The position numbers were made by a program, and so were the translations under genes. A stretch of 30,600 bases of DNA. It comes from a virus. Every line of letters starts with the position of its first letter. The first letter of the stretch is position 1. Positions 6,901 to 13,359 of this stretch are shown here, piece by piece. The stretch covers positions 1 to 30,600 of IMG/VR virus record IMGVR_UViG_3300049217_000106; one strand, given 5' to 3'. Below the pieces are notes generated by a model. The model saw only the letters and a program-made list of their open reading frames with translations, did not search any database and was not told the DNA's origin.

Positions 6901-7734
6901 ATGACGCTTTTTAGAGTAAATCATAATAAAAATTATACAATTATAAACAACACAATTTGTAAAGATAACCGTCTTTCCTGGAAAGCTAAAGGGATTTTTC
7001 TTTACGCCTTTAGTCGACCTGATACCTGGCAGTTTTTTCTTGAAGATTTAATTAAACAATCCACAGATGGGAAAGATTCCGTTAGTGCTGGATTAAGAGA
7101 ATTAGTCGAAGCAGGATACTTAAAGCGTGAGAGAATAAGGAAAGCAGATGGTACTTTTGAAAGAGGGGCTATATGGGACTTTTTTGAAACTCCACAAGAA
7201 TTAAAAGAATTTGTACCAGAAACGGAAAATCCAGTTTTGGATAATCCAGTCTTGGAAAAACCGCCACTAATAAGTACTGATCCTGTAATAAGTACTGAAA
7301 AGAACAGCAACAGTGCTGTTGTTTTTTTTGATTGTTTGAAAGATTTAGATATACCCATTGCTGACAAAATTGCTATTTCAGCCACTAACCCTGAATCTCG
7401 CGTCAAACACGCTGTGGCTTTCGCTACGCATCCCGAGACTAAGTTTACTAAAGGACTTGTCCAATGCCTCAAATGGGCCTGTAACGAACAGCCTGCATTA
7501 CCTAAGGGAAAAGGCGATATAATCCAAGAAAATAAGGCTTATGCGCAACATCTTGTAAATATAATCAAACCTATTCAACATGTTAGTTTTGAAGCACTTA
7601 ATGCATCCGTAGAAATTCACTATATTATAGGTCAAATGGAACCTTTTGTATTAAGTTATCATGAAAATGCTTTTAAAGAACAGCTACATAATGGTTTAAG
7701 AAAATTCGGTTACAAAGTGGATAATTTAAAATGA
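6901..7734 (+). CDS. Replication initiation-like protein with winged-helix N-terminus
   Basis: A 277-residue protein. Residues 1-100 match the winged-helix domain of phage replication organisers: an N-terminal strand FRVNHNKNYTIINN, then LSWKAKGIFLYAFSRPDTWQF, a recognition-helix region STDGKDSVSAGLRELVEAGYLKRER, and a beta wing with Arg and Gly. A Pro/Thr/Ser-rich linker covers roughly 100-135. The C-terminal part (about 140-277) is helical, plausibly the origin or helicase-loader contact domain, but I do not recognise it. Members bind the origin and recruit the helicase. The structured leader immediately upstream fits regulation or an origin. The stop overlaps the next ATG (ATGA). Confidence 0.7.
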   Translation: MTLFRVNHNKNYTIINNTICKDNRLSWKAKGIFLYAFSRPDTWQFFLEDLIKQSTDGKDSVSAGLRELVEAGYLKRERIRKADGTFERGAIWDFFETPQELKEFVPETENPVLDNPVLEKPPLISTDPVISTEKNSNSAVVFFDCLKDLDIPIADKIAISATNPESRVKHAVAFATHPETKFTKGLVQCLKWACNEQPALPKGKGDIIQENKAYAQHLVNIIKPIQHVSFEALNASVEIHYIIGQMEPFVLSYHENAFKEQLHNGLRKFGYKVDNLK

Positions 7735-7976
7735 TTTTCAGATGTAGAAATGAGATATGTAATAATGAAATTAATCCCAATGAAGATTTGTTTTGTAAAT
7801 CATGCCGTGAGAGACTAAATCCTGAGGACGCTGCAATAAGAAAGTTTTGTGAAGAAAATCCTTCCTATTATGATCCAAATGGAGATTTACCAATTATTTT
7901 GGATAAAAATGGAAGGCAATTAACTCATGAAGAAATCTTAAGCGTATGCGATAGTCCGAACTCTGGGCATAAATAA
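7731..7976 (+). CDS. Small zinc-ribbon ORF that runs into intron remnant
   Basis: An 81-codon frame coupled to the replication gene by ATGA. The first 26 residues form a zinc-ribbon-like site, CRNEIC (C-x4-C) and CKSC (C-x2-C). From RERLNPE onward the frame reads through the conserved P7/P3/P8 strands of a group I intron and ends with CDSPNSGHK, the same C-terminus produced by the ORF in intron 1 (CDSPNSDHK). The middle (residues about 37-70) lies in the P8 loop and looks protein-like. I infer a native zinc-ribbon gene fused to inserted intron sequence, or an intron ORF whose 5' part was lost. Confidence concerns translation, not function. Confidence 0.4.
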   Translation: MIFRCRNEICNNEINPNEDLFCKSCRERLNPEDAAIRKFCEENPSYYDPNGDLPIILDKNGRQLTHEEILSVCDSPNSGHK

Positions 7977-8062
7977 AGCCACAGAAGAGTCCAGAAATGA
8001 GGCTCTCGCCTATGTGACAGCAATGTAACGCGATGTCATTTAGGTCAATAAGTAACAGAATG
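7802..8062 (+). ncRNA. Partial group I intron (3' half), ectopic
   Basis: The sequence CCGTGAGAGACTAAA is shared with capsid intron 1. P7 is GACTA (7813-7817) with TAGTC (7952-7956), followed by CCGAAC as in intron 1. P8 pairs ACGCT with AGCGT around an insert of about 100 bases. The 3' end has the family signature GTCAATAAGTAACAG and should end at G8062. P4 and P5 cannot be found upstream. One possible P3 strand, TTTTCAGAT at 7736-7744, can pair with ATCCTGAGGA (7819-7828) with the same bulged C as in introns 1 and 2, so a degenerate 5' half is not excluded. The 3' exon is a capsid gene fragment, but no capsid 5' exon precedes it. Confidence 0.75.
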
Positions 8063-8227
8063 ACAGGTCCGGTCCGCTCAGCATATTTTATGCTCAGCTC
8101 GACTGAACTACAATCCGACTTTGATAGTTTGGTGGGTTCTGGCTTTTTAAGTCAGTGGAATTACCCAACAAATGCAAGTGCTTTGCCTTCTGAATATGGC
8201 TCTGTTTTACAAAAAAGAATATTTTGA
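8063..8227 (+). pseudogene. Fragment of a second, diverged major capsid gene
   Basis: The frame starting just after the intron remnant encodes TGPVRSAYFMLSSTELQSDF and continues to SEYGSV near 8207. It aligns without gaps of note to TAPVRMAFFGLTHTNMSADL through SEWGSV of the resident capsid protein (residues 183 onward). The DNA is well diverged from the resident gene, so this is not a recent duplication. The frame ends at TGA 8227 after LQKRIF, so only about 50 of some 320 residues are present and no start or 5' exon exists. It is most simply a capsid exon that came in with the intron from a related phage. Confidence 0.75.
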
Positions 8228-8287
8228 AAATTTATTGCAAGAAATGCTTAATGATGGATTGATTGAAAAGATTAAACCTATCCCTGA
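8151..8287 (+). pseudogene. Possible C-terminal remnant of a disrupted gene
   Basis: In a frame different from the capsid fragment, sequence from about 8196 encodes MALFYKKEYFENLLQEMLND and on to KIKPIPEF, then stops at 8287. The stretch has the look of real helical protein sequence but no ribosome-binding site, and overlaps the capsid fragment. It could be the tail of the gene into which the intron/capsid segment was inserted. Speculative. Confidence 0.25.
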
Positions 8288-8295
8288 GTTTTAAA

Positions 8296-8466
8296 ATGAA
8301 AGCTAAACGCGTTGTCTTCGTCCGTAGAGGTCAAAAGGAATTCCGTCTATACATCAAACCCGACTGGTGGAAGACAATACCCGATCTTGACTTTATCGAG
8401 GATATTGAGATATATACTTCGAAAGATATTAATAATAAAGACCATAAAGAAAAAGGTGACCTTTGA
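8296..8466 (+). CDS. Hypothetical 56-residue protein
   Basis: Started at the ATG at 8296; an upstream TTG at 8263 lies in the debris region and has no ribosome-binding site. The product begins MKAKRVVFVRRGQKEFRLYI, strongly basic beta-type sequence, then WWKTIPDLDFIEDIEIY, and ends in a Lys/Asp-rich tail. It overlaps the start of the RusA-like gene by four bases. No family recognised; possibly a small nucleic-acid-binding accessory protein. Confidence 0.5.
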   Translation: MKAKRVVFVRRGQKEFRLYIKPDWWKTIPDLDFIEDIEIYTSKDINNKDHKEKGDL

Positions 8467-8903
8467 TTAAAGACAAGATCATGGTTTTCGTCCCGCATAA
8501 AATCATCAGCGAAGCGAATAACACCGATCACTGGACAAAAAAAAGACAAAGAACAATCGCCCTGCAATTTGCCATTATCGCCGAATTAAAAAACAAATTT
8601 GAGTTTCCTTTTCCCTGCATCGTCACTTTTGAGCGGGTTGGTAAGAAATTTCTTGATGACGATAATCTTATACATGCTTTCAAACACTGCAAAGATCAAG
8701 TTGCCGAACTTATCGTTTTGCAAAATGATCCTGTTTTGACAGTGAAGGCCCTTAAAATGCCACCAAATCAATCAAAAGGCGTTTGGGATAGCTGCCCTCA
8801 CATTGAGTGGCGATATGGTCAGAAATCGAACGTAGATGCGTTTAAACGAAAACATCCTTTAGGCTTCTGGATCACTATTGAACCCGCGATCAAAGTGCAA
8901 TAA
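8463..8903 (+). CDS. RusA-like Holliday junction resolvase
   Basis: A 146-residue protein of RusA size. The start is the TTG at 8463, with AAAAAGGTGA a few bases before; the next ATG (8481) would leave five residues off. The RusA signature is the acidic cluster DDDN at residues 65-68 in KKFLDDDNLIHAFKHCKD, followed by D78 and a second ND pair at 88-89, the positions that bind Mg in RusA. The N-terminus has the substrate-side SEANNTDHWTKKRQR. RusA enzymes cut four-way junctions and branched DNA before packaging. It fits functionally with the exonuclease/annealing pair at 3965-5792, although transcribed separately. Confidence 0.7.
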   Translation: MIKDKIMVFVPHKIISEANNTDHWTKKRQRTIALQFAIIAELKNKFEFPFPCIVTFERVGKKFLDDDNLIHAFKHCKDQVAELIVLQNDPVLTVKALKMPPNQSKGVWDSCPHIEWRYGQKSNVDAFKRKHPLGFWITIEPAIKVQ

Positions 8904-8966
8904 GAATATGCTTGACTTGCTAAAGCAACATAGATAAAAAATCTTTAGATAGAAAAAAGGGGATTT

Positions 8967-9074
8967 ATGCCACCGATCAAAGATATAGAATTTTTTGTGT
9001 GGATCCTATTTCCAATTTTTATAATTTTAATGATGTTTATTTTTTATATAGTTTTTAATTGGAACGTGACATGA
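8967..9074 (+). CDS. 35-residue single-span membrane protein
   Basis: AAAAGGGG lies five bases before the ATG. After ten polar residues (MPPIKDIEFF) there is one strongly hydrophobic segment of about 22 residues rich in Ile, Phe and Met, then NWNVT. Its TGA overlaps the next ATG (9071). Could be a small holin-like or inner-membrane accessory protein; nothing in the sequence decides this. Confidence 0.5.
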   Translation: MPPIKDIEFFVWILFPIFIILMMFIFYIVFNWNVT

Positions 9075-9259
9075 CAGAACACCCACTCTATTTATTATAT
9101 CGCGATGTGAAAGTCGCGGGGAAGTCTTTTGACAACTTTTGCAATATTATCGTGTGTTTAAATCAAATGATGGAAGAAATTCCTGATTCTCATCGCGATG
9201 ACATTTTAGATCACATAATAGAATTTTTAAAAACACAACAATCACCCACCAAAATGTAG
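9071..9259 (+). CDS. Hypothetical 62-residue helical protein
   Basis: Started at ATG 9071, which overlaps the preceding stop (ATGA). The product begins MTEHPLYLLYRDVKV and is mostly helical with an acidic DSHRDDILDHIIEFL segment. It lies directly before a lipoprotein gene. No family recognised. Confidence 0.5.
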   Translation: MTEHPLYLLYRDVKVAGKSFDNFCNIIVCLNQMMEEIPDSHRDDILDHIIEFLKTQQSPTKM

Positions 9260-9265
9260 GAGTTT

Positions 9266-9463
9266 ATGCAAAAAAAAGGTCTGTTTTCAATCATCTGCGC
9301 CGTCATGATAAGTGTGCTGACTTTTTGCACAGGCTGTCAATATGTTCCCGACGCTCTCAAGGATCTCGGAAAGTTTCAAGTAAAAGAATCGCTAGAAATT
9401 GATATCGAGCCAAAAAACGAATTTCCCGAGCACTGTAATAAAGACGATGTACGAGAAAAATAA
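9266..9463 (+). CDS. Small lipoprotein, possible outer spanin
   Basis: A 65-residue protein with a type II signal: MQKKG basic start, hydrophobic FSIICAVMISVLTF, and a lipobox-like FCTGC with the acylated Cys expected at residue 24. The mature part of about 41 residues is acidic and lacks a membrane segment. AGGAG precedes the ATG. Small lipoproteins next to tiny membrane proteins can be outer spanins (Rz1-like), but no inner spanin or endolysin is visible nearby, so this is only a suggestion. A lipobox is consistent with a Gram-negative host but does not prove it. Confidence 0.5.
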   Translation: MQKKGLFSIICAVMISVLTFCTGCQYVPDALKDLGKFQVKESLEIDIEPKNEFPEHCNKDDVREK

Positions 9464-9641
9464 AAATCCCTCATATAGATTTATTTGCTATGTATGCGGA
9501 GAACCGCACGATTTTCGGGACGAGCTTTGCAAATGTATGACTCCTATCGACGATGACAGCGATGATAACGAAGAAATAAACAACAAAAGACATAAAGATG
9601 CCATTAAAACCCGGGAAAAAAAATATAGGCACGAATATTAA
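9447..9641 (+). CDS. Cysteine-rich small protein, zinc-ribbon-like
   Basis: A 64-residue protein from ATG 9447 (overlapping the lipoprotein end). CYVC and CKC are separated by 12 residues, giving a short metal-binding knuckle, followed by a very acidic stretch (DDDSDDNEE) and a basic tail. An upstream in-frame ATG (9399) lies deep in the lipoprotein gene and is less likely. Confidence 0.45.
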   Translation: MYEKNKNPSYRFICYVCGEPHDFRDELCKCMTPIDDDSDDNEEINNKRHKDAIKTREKKYRHEY

Positions 9642-9741
9642 AGAAATGGAAAAAACAGGACATTCGAAAGCTCAAAGTATTGCTGCAAGTCTTAACGAAG
9701 CCAGAAAAGCGGGCGCTTCAAAAAAAAAATCTAGAAAGTAA
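9598..9741 (+). CDS. DUF6496-like basic small protein
   Basis: A 47-residue protein overlapping the previous gene in another frame. It reads MPLKPGKKNIGTNIKEMEKT, then GHSKAQSIAASLNEARKAG and a Lys-rich tail. The pattern N-I-x-E-M-x-x-x-G-x-x-x-x-Q-x-x-A-x-x-L is the one seen in the short basic DUF6496-type proteins widespread in phages and bacteria, function unknown. Family assignment is from memory of the motif. Confidence 0.6.
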   Translation: MPLKPGKKNIGTNIKEMEKTGHSKAQSIAASLNEARKAGASKKKSRK

Positions 9742-9790
9742 AAAGGCTACGTGTTAACGTAGTCTCGTCCTGTGAGATTTTTCATATATA
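9742..9790 (+). terminator. Possible rightward terminator
   Basis: A hairpin GCTACGT/ACGTAGT with loop GTTA is followed by a small CTC/GAG hairpin and ATTTTT. It lies directly after the last gene of this rightward group. The T tract is short and set back from the main stem, so strength is doubtful. Confidence 0.35.
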
Positions 9791-9814
9791 GTTAGTGTTA
9801 GTGTAAAGTGTTTT

Positions 9815-10012
9815 TCATTTTGTCTCCGAAGAGCTTCTAGAAATAGGAGCTCTTTTTTTTGCTAAAAGATATTCCCTGTACTCTCTAGTGTAAATATATT
9901 CTTTCCAAGCTTCTTGTGTTTCCCGTTCCATCTCTTTAATTCTTTCGAGCATGTCTTTCAAACGATCTTCATAAAGGTCGATTTCGTCTATCAAGTTTTC
10001 TAAATCAATCAT
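9815..10012 (-). CDS. Small coiled-coil protein
   Basis: A 65-residue protein that is one long charged helix: MIDLENLIDEIDLYEDRLKD, then an ERIKEMERETQEAW segment with heptad spacing, and a basic Ser-rich C-terminus. Its C-terminal codons lie in the rightward terminator stem. It overlaps the upstream gene by eight bases (ATGATTGA). No family recognised. Confidence 0.55.
   Translation of the reverse strand: MIDLENLIDEIDLYEDRLKDMLERIKEMERETQEAWKEYIYTREYREYLLAKKRAPISRSSSETK
9830..9860 (+). terminator. Strong rho-independent terminator, rightward
   Basis: A 10-bp stem AGAGCTTCTA with TAGGAGCTCT (one T-G pair) around a GAAA tetraloop, followed by a run of T to 9860. It terminates the rightward group ending at 9741 and overlaps the last codons of the convergent gene at 9815-10012. 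Confidence 0.8.
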
Positions 10013-10304
10013 TTAAATAATCCCATGTTTTTAAAAATAATTTCCCATATTTTTTTCTACAGATGTTTTCAGCGCACAGTGCCAACATTTCTAAATGCGA
10101 TATGTCGCACAACTTCACAAAATTTAAAATCGCTGGTTCCCCTTCTTCCCAGCCACAACAAATTGCTTTATCAAACAAATAACTGTATGAACCCAACTTT
10201 TTTTGGATAGATTTTTGAGCCTCATAAGCATGTTGGTCGATCAAATCATCATTATCTGTGTCTATTCCACACTCCTCACAGCCCCCGCAATAACATAATC
10301 CCAC
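10005..10304 (-). CDS. Hypothetical cysteine-rich 99-residue protein
   Basis: The first 14 residues (MGLCYCGGCEECGI) hold four cysteines in a tight cluster that could bind zinc; more cysteines occur at AICCGW, LCDI, LCAENIC. The rest is helical with an EEGEPAILNFVKLCD segment. It belongs to a leftward three-gene group starting at 10528. No family recognised. Confidence 0.5.
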   Translation of the reverse strand: MGLCYCGGCEECGIDTDNDDLIDQHAYEAQKSIQKKLGSYSYLFDKAICCGWEEGEPAILNFVKLCDISHLEMLALCAENICRKKYGKLFLKTWDYLND

Positions 10305-10342
10305 TGCACTTAACTCCTTTTGATTTTAAGACTTTTTTTCTC

Positions 10343-10528
10343 TCAAACTTGTTTCCATTTTATTTCTGCTGATCCTATTCCTAAATCTTTGCAATATTCT
10401 TCGTAATCGCCTAAAGTACCGGAATGTCCCAAAACATCAGCAATATAATTTAACGTTGCTTCTTCTTCGTTTTCAGCTTTCCAAATGTTGTATTCGTAAT
10501 GACAATCCTGCAATTCAAATTTATTCAT
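10343..10528 (-). CDS. Hypothetical 61-residue protein
   Basis: AAAAGGATAAGAAA precedes the ATG. The product begins MNKFELQDCHYEYNIWKAEN, contains an EEEATLNYIADVLGH helix, and ends EIKWKQV. Soluble and acidic. First gene leftward from divergent control region 2. No family recognised. Confidence 0.5.
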   Translation of the reverse strand: MNKFELQDCHYEYNIWKAENEEEATLNYIADVLGHSGTLGDYEEYCKDLGIGSAEIKWKQV

Positions 10529-10758
10529 TTTCTTATCCTTTTTTTAGTCTTGTGTTTTGTTTTGTTTATCTCGCAACTGCTACAACCTACCCTTACAGGG
10601 ACTATCGGGAGACCGTTGCTTGATATCTACAATATAACAAAGATGATAATTTAGAGCAACATGTTTATCCAAAAAAATCAGAAAAAGAATTTATTGCCTA
10701 GAATTGCATTGAATTGCACTCATATGTATAGTGACAACTTAACTACATGTGAGAAAAA
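10529..10758. promoter_or_regulatory. Divergent control region 2 with repeated AACATGTT motif
   Basis: No gene is seen here. AGCAACATGTTTA (10655-10667), an A tract and ATCA (to 10680) repeat the segment in region 1 at 5844. Nearby TAGAATTGCATTGAATTGCA (10698-10717) contains a direct repeat of GAATTGCA/GAATTGCAC. The segment GGGACTATCGGGAGACCG upstream of the leftward gene has no clear promoter. The region probably serves both the leftward group and the late genes. Confidence 0.5.
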
Positions 10759-10893
10759 ATGGACAAATCATACAAAAAATTGATCAAAAAAGAAAAAGCA
10801 CTTGAAGATGATACAAAAAAAGTTCTTGCTAAAGACAAAGCCAGGGACAAAATCGTGGACAAAGCAAAGAAAAAAATGAAAGGTACATGCTAG
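10759..10893 (+). CDS. Lysine-rich 44-residue protein
   Basis: MDKSYKKLIKKEKALEDDTK and onward; about 40% Lys plus Asp/Glu, helical, no hydrophobic core. GTGAG precedes the ATG. The composition resembles other highly charged small proteins in this genome (15860-16120). Possibly a DNA-associated protein; function unknown. Confidence 0.5.
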   Translation: MDKSYKKLIKKEKALEDDTKKVLAKDKARDKIVDKAKKKMKGTC

Positions 10894-10896
10894 ATC

Positions 10897-11100
10897 ATGT
10901 GGATAGATCTTACTGATAAATACCCGCCTTTTAGCGGCATCTATCAAGTAAAACTAGACAACAACTTTGTAATTAAAGCCTACTATCATGACGATGCGAT
11001 GAACTGGTTAAATTTGTTTGGCCAAAAAACAAATCATTTTCAAGACCACGAAACGCTTAAGTTCATAGATAATGTAACTCACTGGTTCAAAAAAATATAA
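10897..11100 (+). CDS. DUF551-like small protein
   Basis: A 67-residue protein starting MWIDLTDKYPPFSGIYQVKL and ending VTHWFKKI. The N-terminal W-I-D-L-x-x-x-x-P, central Y-x-V strand and final THW are the DUF551 layout, but the usual P-L-P after THW is missing. It sits three bases after the lysine-rich gene, just before the packaging genes. Confidence 0.5.
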   Translation: MWIDLTDKYPPFSGIYQVKLDNNFVIKAYYHDDAMNWLNLFGQKTNHFQDHETLKFIDNVTHWFKKI

Positions 11101-11114
11101 CAAGGTAAATGCTA

Positions 11115-11567
11115 ATGTCAGCTCACAAAGGCAATCAATATAACTTAGCTCTGAAGACTCCTGAAATTAGACAAAAAGCATATAAACTATTTTGCCAGCA
11201 TCTTGCAAATGGCTACTCGGTTAAATCTTGGTGGTATGAAGACAATGAAGGTAATGCTTGTACGTGGGAAACTATGATTTCTTATTTACAAAAATTTCCA
11301 GATGAATTCTCACCCATACAAAAAAAGATAGCTGAAACTAAAGGCTATATGTTTTGGGAAAATACAGTTAAAGATTCCGCAACAGGCAAGAATAAGGACG
11401 CTTCTACTGCTTCACTTCAAATGGTCATGCGTAACAAGTATGGCTGGGATAAAGACGAGTCAAAACAAGCTAATACTTCATATACAATCAAAATAGATAA
11501 AGATGGACTTGCAACTGGCATTTCAACCAAGACATTATCAACTTCCGATACTGAAAGCTCTGAATAG
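11115..11567 (+). CDS. Putative terminase small subunit
   Basis: About 150 residues, starting at ATG 11115 with AAGG nine bases upstream; an ATG at 11109 is too close to that site. The N-terminal half is helical with a putative helix-turn-helix around IRQKAYKLFCQHLANGYSVK and a WETMISYLQKFPDEF segment. The mid-C-terminal ASTASLQMVMRNKYGWDKDE (about residues 107-126) is the typical short pattern of phage small terminases, where a helix ends in N-x-x-G-W. Small subunits recognise pac/cos DNA and recruit the large subunit, which starts 65 bases inside this gene. Confidence 0.7.
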   Translation: MSAHKGNQYNLALKTPEIRQKAYKLFCQHLANGYSVKSWWYEDNEGNACTWETMISYLQKFPDEFSPIQKKIAETKGYMFWENTVKDSATGKNKDASTASLQMVMRNKYGWDKDESKQANTSYTIKIDKDGLATGISTKTLSTSDTESSE

Positions 11568-12879
11568 CGGCACTAAAAGAGCCGTTTGGGTTGTCCATAG
11601 ACGCGGTGGCAAAGACGTCACTGCTTTCAATTGGTGCATTTTACAGCTTATCTTGAATCCAGGGTGGACTGCTTTTCATATACTCCCAACATATTCCCAA
11701 GCCAAGAAAGTCATTTGGGATAGCTCTACAAACGATGGCCTACGCATTCTAGACTACATCCCAAAAGAATTAATTGCGTCTAAGAATGGCCAGCAAATGC
11801 AAATAAGGCTTACAAATGGTTCTTTATATCAACTCATTGGAAGCGATAATATTGATAGTTTGGTTGGAACTAATCCCATGATTATCATATTTTCTGAGTA
11901 CGCCATACAATCACCTGCCGCTTGGGACTATCTTAGACCGATTTTGGACGTTAACAGGGGATATGCTGTCTTTATATCCACTCCTAGAGGTAAGAACCAC
12001 TTTTACAAGTTAGTGAACATGGCTAATGACAATCCTGATTGGTATTGTGAAATACTTGGCATAAGAGAGACAGGAGTGTTAAGTGAATCAGATATCGAAA
12101 ACATTCGCAGAGAAGGTGTTTCAGAAGAAGTGATACAGCAGGAATACTATTGCAGCTTTGACCGTGGTGTCGAAGGTTCGTATTACGGGAAGTTTATTGA
12201 GAAAGCACGCAGTGAAAAAAGAATATGCAACGTTCCTTATGAAACACGATCTCCAGTGCATACAGCATGGGATATCGGTTTTGGAGATAGTACCAGCATC
12301 GTATTTTGGCAAGAGATCGGTGGTGAGTTACGTATAATCGACTTTTACGAAAATCACGGAGAAGGGATAGCGCATTATGCCAAGATCATCCAAGGAAAGC
12401 CTTATGTTTTCGGTACACATTATATGCCCCATGATGCCGGCTCGGGATCAATACAAACAGGTCGTACATTGCAAGACGTTGCATATGACCAAGGACTTAA
12501 AACTACGGTTCTTGAAAGAGAAAATGACATCTCCGTGGGGATCGACTCGGTCCGCTCATTACTATCTATTGCGTATATCGACTCCACAAAATGCAAGTAT
12601 TTGATAGAATGTCTAGAAAACTACCATAAGAAATACAACGAGAAGACAAAATCATATTCAGAGACACCCACGCATGATTATTGTTCACATGCAGCCGACA
12701 GCGTGCGCTATATGGCTAATGCTCGTATACAGTTTGGAAGGGGGCCCGGAAGTATGAATAAAGATAAATTAGATCAGCTTAAGTCATCGCAAGGCTTTGG
12801 ACCGAAACCTCAAGCAAGATTAGATCCGCAGAAACCCTTTGGACCTGAAAACAACAATCCCTATTCCTTCAGGAGATGA
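11503..12879 (+). CDS. Terminase large subunit
   Basis: A 458-residue packaging motor and nuclease. ATPase domain: Walker A-type VHRRGGKD (residues 31-38), adenine-side segment around HYQLPILKA, Walker B hydrophobic strand with FSEY (130-133; Ser replaces the usual Asp before Glu, as in several phage families), and coupling motif STPRGK (159-164). Nuclease domain: WDIGFGDSTS with D257, HDAGSGS (310-316) and HDYCSHAADSVRY with D399, the three acidic sites of the RNase H-like fold. The protein pumps DNA through the portal encoded at 13360 and cuts the concatemer. Its start overlaps the small subunit gene by 65 bases; GGCTGGGAT-type spacing shows no strong ribosome-binding site, so coupled translation is likely. 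Confidence 0.93.
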   Translation: MDLQLAFQPRHYQLPILKALNSGTKRAVWVVHRRGGKDVTAFNWCILQLILNPGWTAFHILPTYSQAKKVIWDSSTNDGLRILDYIPKELIASKNGQQMQIRLTNGSLYQLIGSDNIDSLVGTNPMIIIFSEYAIQSPAAWDYLRPILDVNRGYAVFISTPRGKNHFYKLVNMANDNPDWYCEILGIRETGVLSESDIENIRREGVSEEVIQQEYYCSFDRGVEGSYYGKFIEKARSEKRICNVPYETRSPVHTAWDIGFGDSTSIVFWQEIGGELRIIDFYENHGEGIAHYAKIIQGKPYVFGTHYMPHDAGSGSIQTGRTLQDVAYDQGLKTTVLERENDISVGIDSVRSLLSIAYIDSTKCKYLIECLENYHKKYNEKTKSYSETPTHDYCSHAADSVRYMANARIQFGRGPGSMNKDKLDQLKSSQGFGPKPQARLDPQKPFGPENNNPYSFRR

Positions 12880-13164
12880 ATGAAAGAACACTTTTACGGT
12901 GAATGGGTTCGCTACGACAATGAAGAAGAGAAAATAGAGGCTGAACAATATTTAAAGCTTTGGAAAAAATTTTTTCTTAAGAAATTACCAGAAGAAATGG
13001 AATTTGTCGAAGATCATTTAATTGATCGACCAATTGGTACCCTTATGATGAAATCTTTAACTCATGATGAACCATCTAAATTTGGCACATTGGGCGTCAA
13101 AATATGCGTTAAACGTGAAGAAAATATCGCGGATGAAAAAGGCCGATTTGATTGGAGGTTGTAA
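12880..13164 (+). CDS. Hypothetical 94-residue protein
   Basis: The ATG follows the terminase stop directly, with CAGGAGA inside the end of that gene as ribosome-binding site. The product is acidic and helical at the N-terminus (WVRYDNEEEKIEAEQYLKLW), then LPEEMEFVEDHLIDRPIG and a beta-type C-terminus ending FDWRL. No family recognised; position between terminase and portal is conserved for small accessory genes in many phages but gives no function. Confidence 0.6.
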   Translation: MKEHFYGEWVRYDNEEEKIEAEQYLKLWKKFFLKKLPEEMEFVEDHLIDRPIGTLMMKSLTHDEPSKFGTLGVKICVKREENIADEKGRFDWRL

Positions 13165-13165
13165 T

Positions 13166-13297
13166 ATGTCGGGTGACTGCGGCGAACATTGTTTAGATTG
13201 TCTTTGTTTTAGCAATGAAAGCAAAATTGAAGCCGACTACAAAGAAGCCTTCAGCATTCCTCAGTATTTTGGGCCCAATGGAGATATCGAAATCTAA
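13166..13297 (+). CDS. Cysteine-rich 43-residue protein
   Basis: Started at ATG 13166 with GGAGG upstream; an earlier in-frame ATG lies inside the previous gene. The N-terminus MSGDCGEHCLDCLCF has four cysteines and a histidine in 14 residues, a likely metal site. The rest is acidic. No family recognised. Confidence 0.5.
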   Translation: MSGDCGEHCLDCLCFSNESKIEADYKEAFSIPQYFGPNGDIEI

Positions 13298-13359
13298 ATA
13301 TACCACACATTAAAGAAAAATCTGATAATGTATAAAAATATTATGCAAGAGGTATTTCG

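Noticed and set aside
7002-7472. 156-codon minus frame
   Set aside because: Antisense to the replication gene, which has clear domain signatures.
7736-7744. TTTTCAGAT as P3 5' strand of a complete fourth intron
   Set aside because: Pairs well with 7819-7828, but no P4/P5, J3/4 ATTGA or P1 partner is found and the upstream exon would not be capsid; kept only as a possibility.
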